Positions 15,338 through 21,805 of a stretch of 23,134 nt of DNA are shown in pieces. Source of the stretch: an uncultured Lactobacillus sp. GTDB lineage: Bacteria > Bacillota > Bacilli > Lactobacillales > Lactobacillaceae. Location: contig CALFSK010000008.1 of NCBI GenBank assembly GCA_937916845.1, positions 1 to 23,134 of the forward strand. Reading direction: 5' to 3'. Made by a program: the position numbers and the translations under genes. Each line of letters opens with the position of its first letter. Position 1 is the stretch's first letter. The notes beneath the pieces are model-generated. The model made no database searches and was not told the origin of the DNA. It saw nothing but the letters and a program-made list of their open reading frames with translations.

Positions 15338-16486
15338 CTAGTTTTCAGTTCGCGCTGGCCGAATCCGTTTACCCCAGTACTGGAAGTAATCGGTCCGTAA
15401 CGCACCGTTATATAACTTACGCCGTTTAGTGGCTTTTTGACCGTAGTAGTCTTCAAATTCCAAGTCACTCGTCAAAATGTACTTACTCCAACTTGGCAAC
15501 TTAGCATAGACTTGGCCCATTTGACGGTATAAGATCCGGACACTGTCACGGTCGCTCAACCGTTCCCCGTAAGGTGGGTTGGCAATGATGACCCCGTTGA
15601 TTTTATCAGTCGTAAAGTCTTTAACCGCTAACTGCTTGAAGTTGATGTCGTGCAGCAACCCGGCTTCACTGGCGTTTAACTTTGCGATATCGATCATCTT
15701 CCCATCAATATCGTAACCACTAATATCCAATTCGGTATCGTAGTCGGCCTGGCTATCCGCTTCATCCCGTAATTCCTGACTTAAACCAGCAGGAACCCAG
15801 TCCCACTTTTCACAAGCAAAGGACCGGTTAAATCCAGGCGCAATGTTTCGCGCTAATAACGCCGCTTCAATCGGAATCGTTCCCGACCCACACACGGGGT
15901 CAATGAACGGGTTGTCCGGATACCACTTAGCCAACATGACTAGGGCTGCGGCCATGTTTTCCTTCAATGGCGCGCCACCCTTTTCGACCCGGTAGCCCCG
16001 CTTGAATAAACTTGAGCCGGTCGTATCTAGCGTCAGTAAAACGTGGTCCTTATTGATGGCCACTTCTAGTGGGAACAACGCACCAGTTTCTGGTAAATGG
16101 CCATTACGGTGATACGTTGATGCGAGTTGGTTAACGATGGCTTTTTTAACGATCGACTGCACATCTGGCACACTGTGTAACTTAGAATTACGTGACTTAC
16201 CTTCAACTGGGAATTCTGCGTCCATTGGTAGCAACTGATCCCAAGGTAAAGCGAGCGTCTTTTCAAATAATTCATCAAACGTGTAGGCGTCAAATTCACC
16301 GACAATAATCTTGATTCGATCAGCGGTCCGTAACCATAAGTTCGTCCGTAAAATATCCTTGATGGTTCCGTCAAAGCGCACCCGGCTGTTTTCAACCTGC
16401 GTGTGATAGCCTAAGTCGCGTAATTCCCGACCCACTAAAGCTTCAATCCCACTCGCAGCGGTCGCGATTAATTTAAATTCTTGCAT
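15338..16486 (-). CDS. ypsC: THUMP-domain class I RNA methyltransferase (YpsC/RlmL type)
   Basis: A 382-residue SAM-dependent methyltransferase, probably making m2G in 23S rRNA like RlmL. The N-terminal part (about 1-160) is a ferredoxin-like/THUMP RNA-binding region beginning MQEFKLIATAASGIEALVG. The catalytic Rossmann part has the SAM motif DPVCGSGTIPIEAALLA (about 196-212) and the target-base motif NPPYGERL typical of N2-guanine enzymes. AGGAGG lies just upstream of the ATG at 16486. It has the conserved Firmicutes place next to rnpB and gpsB, where Bacillus has ypsC. It lacks the second methyltransferase half found in E. coli RlmL, as normal for this group. The exact target base is inference. 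Confidence 0.93.
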   Translation of the reverse strand: MQEFKLIATAASGIEALVGRELRDLGYHTQVENSRVRFDGTIKDILRTNLWLRTADRIKIIVGEFDAYTFDELFEKTLALPWDQLLPMDAEFPVEGKSRNSKLHSVPDVQSIVKKAIVNQLASTYHRNGHLPETGALFPLEVAINKDHVLLTLDTTGSSLFKRGYRVEKGGAPLKENMAAALVMLAKWYPDNPFIDPVCGSGTIPIEAALLARNIAPGFNRSFACEKWDWVPAGLSQELRDEADSQADYDTELDISGYDIDGKMIDIAKLNASEAGLLHDINFKQLAVKDFTTDKINGVIIANPPYGERLSDRDSVRILYRQMGQVYAKLPSWSKYILTSDLEFEDYYGQKATKRRKLYNGALRTDYFQYWGKRIRPARTEN

Positions 16487-16606
16487 AAAAATCCTCCTGC
16501 ATTCCTCATAATTTCTATTTAGCTAATTCTGTTAAAAACTACCCTACCTAGTTTAGCATATTTCGCTAAGCGATAGCGCTACGGGTCGTTCGTTAAATGA
16601 CCATAC

Positions 16607-16641
16607 AAAAAAACTAGGACAAAAGCGAACTTTTGTCCTAG
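16607..16641 (-). terminator. Terminator of rnpB
   Basis: A perfect 12-bp stem (16614-16625 and 16630-16641) with a 4-base loop, followed on the minus strand by seven T. Confidence 0.92.
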
Positions 16642-17045
16642 CGCTCTGTCAACATGTAAATCCCTGTAGGCCACGTTTTGTACCATACTGAAGCACAGAC
16701 GACAGTCAGTATGGCGGTAATCATCTATCTCAAGATTATTAATCTCCCCTCACACTTTGTTCAATTCCAGTGTGTGAGGCTCCCCTACCGTAGTTTGGGT
16801 TTCCCGCTCGTGGGGTTTACCGCGTTCCAAACTAGTCGTTTCCAACTAGTTATCGTCACTGTGGCACTTTTCAGACATACTCGGGCATAGCTTACGCCTT
16901 AGCCGTTTTTGTCGCCGTAATTGATGCAAGCATCAATCCCCCGGTTTATAGCCGAGCACGGACACTACAAGCATCGCAGCTTGTGCGGGCATGGACCTTC
17001 CTCAGCCGACATAAGCCGGCCGCGATTACCTAGGATTTACACTGA
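16642..17045 (-). ncRNA. rnpB: RNase P RNA, type B
   Basis: The catalytic RNA of ribonuclease P, which trims the 5' leaders of tRNAs. The minus strand carries the conserved core GAGGAAGGTCCATGC (P4 side) and the type-B late region near the 3' end (GTGGCCTACAGG). The ends pair through P1: TGTAAATCC (complement of 17033-17041) with GGATTTACA (complement of 16655-16663). Length is about 400 bases, as in Bacillus. It lies between gpsB and the ypsC-like gene, the Firmicutes position, and is closed by a strong terminator. The 5' end is estimated from P1 and may be off by several bases. Confidence 0.93.
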
Positions 17046-17071
17046 ATCACGCCTTAAAGCCGGTGTGATTC
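17044..17071 (-). other. Hairpin across the gpsB stop and rnpB 5' end
   Basis: Arms GAATCACGCC (17044-17053) and GGTGTGATTC (17062-17071) pair at 9 of 10 positions, plus a G-U. The gpsB stop codon sits in the loop. There is no T-run, so it is unlikely to terminate; it could mark processing of a gpsB-rnpB transcript. Confidence 0.4.
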
Positions 17072-17395
17072 ATTTTGATTATTATCTAATTGTGCACCGA
17101 AAACATGGCGTTCCAAGTTAGATAAACGTTTCAGAATATCCATATTCGTTACCGTACTTGCCGGTTGTGAAGATGGTGTGGACGCACCAACGGCAACTTG
17201 TTTTGTCAACTCGTCAACCTTGGCACGTAACCGTTCATTTTCATCTGAAAGTTGTTGGTTATCTTTAGTAAATGACTCATAGTCCTTAATGACATTATCT
17301 AAGAACCCATCCACGTCAGCAGGATCATAGCCCCGCATTTTTGGTTTGAATTCTTTTTGAAGGATGTCTTTGGGAGTAAAATTACGTTTAGCCAT
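17054..17395 (-). CDS. gpsB: Cell-division adaptor GpsB (DivIVA-like)
   Basis: A 113-residue cytoplasmic protein that links peptidoglycan synthases, notably class A PBPs, to the division and elongation machinery. It begins [20 protein letters not shown], then [20 protein letters not shown], the DivIVA/GpsB membrane-binding fold, followed by a coiled coil (about 40-70), a Ser/Thr/Pro linker and a short C-terminal helix ([14 protein letters not shown]). The ATG at 17395 has GAGGTG about 9 bases upstream; the 17 further upstream codons lack such a site. A class A PBP, its usual partner, is encoded 1.5 kb away. The gene precedes rnpB as in Bacillus. Confidence 0.95.
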   Translation of the reverse strand: MAKRNFTPKDILQKEFKPKMRGYDPADVDGFLDNVIKDYESFTKDNQQLSDENERLRAKVDELTKQVAVGASTPSSQPASTVTNMDILKRLSNLERHVFGAQLDNNQNESHRL

Positions 17396-17456
17396 ATTTA
17401 AAAACACCTCATTGTTATTCGCGCAATGCCTACTAAGCATCCGCATTACTTAAAAC

Positions 17457-17485
17457 ATTGTAGCAGACTTTATTCAAAATTAAAA
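17457..17485 (-). promoter_or_regulatory. Possible promoter of gpsB
   Basis: TTTTAA (17480-17485) and TACAAT (17457-17462) with 17 bases between on the minus strand, overlapping the end of ypsA. The -10 is good and the -35 poor, so gpsB may also be read from upstream. Confidence 0.3.
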
Positions 17486-18039
17486 CCATTATTCTGCTTT
17501 TCTGCATATTCATTGGCACTTTCCTGTAACCAGTCGAAATCAATTAGCGTGATTGGATACGGATGCGCCTCTCCGTATGACCGAATCAAGTCATAATCGT
17601 ACGATGGTTTTCCGGGGTTATCAGGATCATACACCAAAGCAGCCGCGTCAGTATGGGTCACCATGAAATCTTGGTAATTTTTTAATTGTTGGGGATTTTC
17701 ATAAGTTTGCTTACTAACCGGTGCGTGAAAATCAACCCGCGACAATAAAGCTTGCAACTTTGCCTGGTTATTTTCATTCCACCGTCCCCCAAATTCACCG
17801 TACGGTAACATCATGGCCACTTTTAACTCGGGATACGTCTTTTTTAATTCGAGTCCAACTTCGGCACTCCACTGTTCAATGCCTAGTTGACCGCCCGTAA
17901 TTAACCAGTCCACACCATCTTCGATTTGGGTCGTCAGGTAATTCGTCAATGCATATTTAATCACTTTGAGTTTATCATCTTGATCACCAAACACATTTAA
18001 TTCGTAGCTGCGATAACCACTCAGCCATAACCGACTCAT
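17470..18039 (-). CDS. ypsA: DUF1273 / YpsA family protein
   Basis: A 189-residue cytoplasmic protein of the YpsA family, part of the SLOG nucleotide-binding superfamily. It begins MSRLWLSGYRSYELNVFG, contains the DWLITGGQLGIEQWSAEVGL loop expected for ligand binding and MLPYGEFGGRWNENNQ. The Bacillus and Staphylococcus homologues affect cell division, which fits its place beside gpsB. AAGGGG precedes the ATG at 18039 by 7 bases; the nine upstream codons would cover that site. It ends 74 bases before gpsB and is divergent from recU. Its biochemical ligand is unknown. Confidence 0.92.
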   Translation of the reverse strand: MSRLWLSGYRSYELNVFGDQDDKLKVIKYALTNYLTTQIEDGVDWLITGGQLGIEQWSAEVGLELKKTYPELKVAMMLPYGEFGGRWNENNQAKLQALLSRVDFHAPVSKQTYENPQQLKNYQDFMVTHTDAAALVYDPDNPGKPSYDYDLIRSYGEAHPYPITLIDFDWLQESANEYAEKQNNGFNFE

Positions 18040-18264
18040 AACCAGACCCCTTTCCATCTTTACCATATCTTATAGTATTAATTTTACCGCACAACTACCG
18101 TGACAACCAGCTTAGCGGTTTACACCATCGTTTCCCCGCAATTAGCTGTGAGTTCGCCTTACAAATTCAGAAAAGCCAACCCCGACCGTATTCCCAGAAA
18201 CCTTAATCCGTCACTTTTAGTACCCGTTGCCCGGCCCTTAAACGCCGCGCTACGTTTGATTGGT

Positions 18265-18292
18265 TTCACATTAAGCCTAATAATGGTAAAAT
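18265..18292 (+). promoter_or_regulatory. Predicted promoter of recU-pbp1A
   Basis: TTCACA (18265-18270) and TAAAAT (18287-18292), five of six matches each, with 16 bases between. The start would be near 18299, inside the right arm of the inverted repeat. Confidence 0.55.
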
Positions 18293-18306
18293 ATTACATT
18301 ATTAGG
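18276..18306. promoter_or_regulatory. Perfect inverted repeat over the recU promoter and ribosome site
   Basis: Ten-base arms CCTAATAATG (18276-18285) and CATTATTAGG (18297-18306) straddle the -10. The right arm overlaps the AGGAGG site (18304-18309). It would act as an operator, or as a hairpin hiding the ribosome site in any longer transcript. Confidence 0.5.
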
Positions 18307-18318
18307 AGGTTGATTAAT

Positions 18319-18942
18319 GTGACGATTCGCTATCCAAACGGTAAAGTCTATCGCCAACCTAGCCATTCAAAATCAAAACCTTCCAAGTTTGCCAATACAA
18401 ACTTTGGCGACCGGGGAATGAGTTTAGAAGAAGAAATCAATGATAGCAATACTTACTATCTCGAACATGAAATCGCAGTTATTCATAAGAAGCCAACCCC
18501 GATTCAAATCGTCAAAGTTGACTACCCCAACCGTAGCGCCGCCGTTATTAAAGAAGCGTACTTTAAACACGCTTCGACGACCGACTACAACGGAGTTTAC
18601 CGCGGTAAGTACTTAGATTTTGAAGCTAAGGAGACGAAAAGCAAAACGGCCTTTCCACTCAAAAACTTTCATGAGCACCAAATTGAACACATGCGCCAGT
18701 GTTTACACCAGGGCGGAATTTGTTTTGTCATCATCCGTTTTGCTAGTTTGGATCGCCTATTTTTATTGAAAGCAACTGATCTGTTTACTTATTGGGATCA
18801 CCAGCAAGACGGTGGTCGCAAATCAATTCCACTCACAGACATTGAGCAGCAGGCCGCGGAGCTGAAGTACCATATCAATCCCCTCATTCCTTACTTGGAT
18901 GCGATTGATAACATCATTGATGAAGGATCATCAAGTCATTAA
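18319..18942 (+). CDS. recU: Holliday junction resolvase RecU
   Basis: A 207-residue structure-specific nuclease that resolves Holliday junctions in recombination and chromosome segregation. It begins (V/M)TIRYPNGKVYRQP, then NFGDRGMSLEEEINDSNTYY and the catalytic core YRGKYLDFEAKETKSKTAFP, with the D-x-E-x-K arrangement of the family, and FHEHQIEHM. The GTG at 18319 is the start, 9 bases after AGGAGG; the frame stays open upstream but that stretch does not look like RecU. An out-of-frame ATG followed at once by TGA overlaps the GTG. The PBP gene follows 11 bases after the stop, the classic recU-ponA operon. Confidence 0.96.
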   Translation: MTIRYPNGKVYRQPSHSKSKPSKFANTNFGDRGMSLEEEINDSNTYYLEHEIAVIHKKPTPIQIVKVDYPNRSAAVIKEAYFKHASTTDYNGVYRGKYLDFEAKETKSKTAFPLKNFHEHQIEHMRQCLHQGGICFVIIRFASLDRLFLLKATDLFTYWDHQQDGGRKSIPLTDIEQQAAELKYHINPLIPYLDAIDNIIDEGSSSH

Positions 18943-18953
18943 AGGAGAACATC

Positions 18954-21260
18954 ATGGCAGGTAACAATGAACAAAACTCACGGGTGGCTCGCAATAAGAA
19001 CCAAACCCAACCACCGAAGAAACACTGGTTTCGGCGGATAATTTTGACGTTATTAGCACTGTTTGTGATTGGCATCTTATCAGGGGTCGGGTTGTTCTTT
19101 TATTACGCTCAAACCTCACCGTCAATTTCCGAGGCTAAAATGCAGGGGGAACCTTCGACTCGCCTTTACGATTCAAACGGTAAGTTAATCGTTGACCTGG
19201 GCGCCAACAGTCGCAAATACGTTAAATCTAATCAAATTCCTGATACGCTCAAGAGCGCGGTCGTTTCCATTGAAGACCGGCGTTTCTATAAGCATAAGGG
19301 GGTCGATTACACCCGGATCTTAGGAGCCGCCCTCGGGAACTTAAAGGGGAGCTCCCTCGGTATGCAAGGTGGGAGTACGCTGACGATGCAACTCGTTAAA
19401 TTGTCAGTCTTTTCAACCAAAACTTCCGACCGAAATCTAAGGGTCAAAGCGCAGGAAGCTTGGTTGGCCCTAAACGTTGAAAAACATTTCAGCAAATCCC
19501 AAATCTTGGAATTTTACGTCAACAAGGTCTACATGGGTAACGGCGTCTACGGGATGGGAACTGCGGCACAGTATTACTACAACAAGTCGCTAAAGGATCT
19601 CAATTTGAGTCAATTAGCCCTACTTGCCGGGATGCCACAATCCCCAACTTACTACGATCCAACCGCCTACCCCGCTTACGCCAAAAGTCGGCGCGACTTG
19701 GTCCTACAAGCAATGTACGATAACAAAGCCATTACTAAGGAACAAGAAACGGCCGCAATGAACGTTAATATCAAGTCTGGCCTTTCATCCGCGGGGCAAA
19801 AATCACTGGCCGCTCAACAATATAAGAGCAAGGTCGCTGACGCCTACATCACGGAAGTTAAAAAAGACTTAGTCAAAAAGGGTTACGATCCTGCGACCGA
19901 TAACCTTAAGGTCTACACCAACTTGAACATGAACGCTCAACAGCGTTTGTTCGACATTGCGAACACTTCTAAATACGTCAACTACCCTAACAACCGTTTC
20001 CAATTAGGGGTTTCCGTGGTTGATTCGTATACCGGAAAGATTTCCGCAATGATTGGTGGTCGGAAACATACGGACGTGACCTACGGATTGAATCGGGCCG
20101 TCCAAACAGACCGCTCGAACGCTTCAACGATGAAACCAATCTTGGATTACGGTCCCGCAATCGAATACGACAGCTGGCCAACGTACAAGACCGTCGCTGA
20201 TACGAAGTATAAGTACCCTGGTACTGACATCACGGTCAATGACTTTGATAACCGGCACTTGGGTAACATGACCATGCGTCAGGCCCTCGTCCAGTCACGG
20301 AATATTCCGGCCGTTCGGACCCTCGAGGCCGTTGGTGTAACACGTGCTAAGGAATTTGCTAATAGTTTAGGAATGGGCTTGGATCACGTCGTTTACTCTA
20401 ACGCGATTGGGGCTGAAGTTTCCTCCTTACAAGTTGCCGGCGCGTACGCCGCTTTTGCTAACGGTGGGACTTACCACAAGCCGTACTACATTAACAAGAT
20501 CGTGACACCAGATAACAAGACGACTAATTTCGATAGTACTGGGACCCGGGTCATGAAACAATCGACCGCTTATATTATTACTGACATGCTCAAGGGCGTT
20601 ATTAATAGTGCCACTGGGACTGGGACCACGGCCAAAATCGGTGGTGTTTATCAAGCTGGTAAGACCGGGACAAGTAATTATGAAGATAAGTACAAGGATA
20701 AGGTGCCGTCAGATGCTGAACCCGATTCTTGGATGGCCGGTTACACCAAGAACTATTCCGTTAGTGTTTGGACGGGTTATGATACCCCTGGTGACTTCTC
20801 GAAGGTCAACTATATTGACAACACGACGTCGAAAATTTCACAAGATATTTACCGTGAAATGATGACTTACTTGCAGGAACACTCGCCTAACTCTGACTGG
20901 AGCAAGCCGAGTTCCGTTGGGACGGTTAAGAAGAACGGCATCGAAGAACTTTACGTTGTCGGTCACCTCTTCTCGAACTCGGAAGCCGCTTCGGGGACGT
21001 CCAGCAAGAATAACGTTAGTTCATCAGCAGCTTCTAGTTCTGCTGAAAAAGAAAGCAGCAGTAGTCACGAAGAGTCGTCCTCAGAATCTTCAAAGGAATC
21101 ATCCTCTGAGGAATCTTCAAAAGAATCGTCTTCTGAAGAAAGCAGCAGTGAGGCAAGTAGCAGTCACGAAGAAAGTTCTAGTTCGGAAGCTTCATCGGAA
21201 TCTAGTTCAGCTGAGAAACCCGCCACTGACACCAACAATGATCATCAAGAAAATAACTAA
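18954..21260 (+). CDS. pbp1A: Class A penicillin-binding protein PBP1A
   Basis: A 768-residue bifunctional peptidoglycan synthase anchored by one helix (about 29-51) with a basic cytosolic tail. The GT51 glycosyltransferase shows EDRRFYKHKGVD (E107), GGSTLTMQL and YVNKVYMGNGVYGMGTAAQ. The transpeptidase shows SxxK (S391-K394), SRN (448-450) and KTGT (570-573), so both activities look intact. Residues about 675-768 are a Ser/Glu-rich low-complexity tail, likely unstructured outside the membrane. GGAG precedes the ATG by about 7 bases, 11 bases from the recU stop, so the two are one operon. GpsB, encoded nearby, is the expected partner. Confidence 0.96.
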   Translation: MAGNNEQNSRVARNKNQTQPPKKHWFRRIILTLLALFVIGILSGVGLFFYYAQTSPSISEAKMQGEPSTRLYDSNGKLIVDLGANSRKYVKSNQIPDTLKSAVVSIEDRRFYKHKGVDYTRILGAALGNLKGSSLGMQGGSTLTMQLVKLSVFSTKTSDRNLRVKAQEAWLALNVEKHFSKSQILEFYVNKVYMGNGVYGMGTAAQYYYNKSLKDLNLSQLALLAGMPQSPTYYDPTAYPAYAKSRRDLVLQAMYDNKAITKEQETAAMNVNIKSGLSSAGQKSLAAQQYKSKVADAYITEVKKDLVKKGYDPATDNLKVYTNLNMNAQQRLFDIANTSKYVNYPNNRFQLGVSVVDSYTGKISAMIGGRKHTDVTYGLNRAVQTDRSNASTMKPILDYGPAIEYDSWPTYKTVADTKYKYPGTDITVNDFDNRHLGNMTMRQALVQSRNIPAVRTLEAVGVTRAKEFANSLGMGLDHVVYSNAIGAEVSSLQVAGAYAAFANGGTYHKPYYINKIVTPDNKTTNFDSTGTRVMKQSTAYIITDMLKGVINSATGTGTTAKIGGVYQAGKTGTSNYEDKYKDKVPSDAEPDSWMAGYTKNYSVSVWTGYDTPGDFSKVNYIDNTTSKISQDIYREMMTYLQEHSPNSDWSKPSSVGTVKKNGIEELYVVGHLFSNSEAASGTSSKNNVSSSAASSSAEKESSSSHEESSSESSKESSSEESSKESSSEESSSEASSSHEESSSSEASSESSSAEKPATDTNNDHQENN

Positions 21261-21267
21261 TGAACCC

Positions 21268-21304
21268 AAAATGACGACTTGCAAAGTGCAAGCCGCCATT
21301 TTTT
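21268..21304 (+). terminator. Terminator of recU-pbp1A, probably bidirectional
   Basis: Arms 21268-21282 and 21288-21302 (13 of 15) with a T-run to 21304, 7 bases after the PBP stop. The two imperfect pairs are G-U on the minus strand, so it should also serve the convergent antitoxin gene ten bases away. Confidence 0.85.
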
Positions 21305-21313
21305 ATTACCACA

Positions 21314-21583
21314 TTATTCGTTGTCATCGACTGGATCCGCCAATTCATGCTGTTCCACTTTCCCATGCTTAGCCTGATCCAATGACTGCTGCAACCATGC
21401 TAAGTTCGATGGGTTACTGAGAATATATTGATTTTCTACCAGATTGTTATATTTCGCTTCCGAAATTAAAATCGCATTTTGATGATTTTTACGAGTAATC
21501 GTCACCGGCTCAAGGTCATCAGTGGCCTTATCCATGTAGTTCTTGAGTTCTTTCCGAAAATCACTAAAAGTCGTTGCTTCCAT
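21314..21583 (-). CDS. YefM/Phd-type antitoxin without adjacent toxin
   Basis: An 89-residue antitoxin-like protein. The N-terminal half is a Phd/YefM DNA-binding fold: MEATTFSDFRKELKNYMDKA, then EPVTITRKNHQNAILISEAKYNNLVE. The C-terminal tail is charged and would wrap the toxin (QSLDQAKHGKVEQHELADP). I start at the ATG 21583, which has GGGGGT about 8 bases upstream, rather than the TTG five codons earlier. A yoeB/relE toxin would be expected directly downstream on the minus strand, but the PBP terminator lies there and no toxin frame is present. The upstream GTAC-rich operator suggests it still autoregulates. It may be a solitary remnant or may neutralise a toxin encoded elsewhere. Confidence 0.85.
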   Translation of the reverse strand: MEATTFSDFRKELKNYMDKATDDLEPVTITRKNHQNAILISEAKYNNLVENQYILSNPSNLAWLQQSLDQAKHGKVEQHELADPVDDNE

Positions 21584-21596
21584 ATTCTGAACCCCC

Positions 21597-21630
21597 AATG
21601 TACTTAAATTCGTACTTTATTACGTACATT
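21597..21630 (-). promoter_or_regulatory. GTAC-rich operator of the antitoxin gene
   Basis: AATGTAC (21597-21603) and GTACATT (21624-21630) form a perfect inverted pair, with a third GTAC at 21612-21615. A TTGACT -35 lies at 21631-21636. YefM antitoxins are known to bind palindromes with a TGTACA core, so autoregulation is likely. Confidence 0.55.
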
Positions 21631-21729
21631 AGTCAAGTGGAATGTCTCCAGTCAATCAGTCGTTCCACTAAAATCTCGACTCGATTTGGTATTTTCCTAA
21701 AAGACCTCAAGGTTAGGCTGACGGGCATA

Positions 21730-21777
21730 AAAAGGTAGTTCCGAGAACTCAAGTGATTTCTCGGAACTACCTTTTTT
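21730..21777 (-). terminator. Terminator of the second surface-protein gene
   Basis: A perfect 17-bp stem (21730-21746 and 21759-21775) with T-runs on both strands, about 30 bases beyond the stop codon. Confidence 0.9.
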
Positions 21778-21805
21778 AAGTCTTAGTTAAATGTGGTCTT
21801 ACTTT

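Noticed and set aside
15145..15468. Open frames of 60-107 codons on both strands over the structured element
   Set aside because: They run through hairpin arms or into the methyltransferase gene in another frame, lack ribosome sites and resemble no protein.
18100..18318. An in-frame N-terminal extension of RecU
   Set aside because: The strong AGGAGG plus GTG at 18319, the promoter at 18265-18292 and the normal RecU length all favour the shorter protein.
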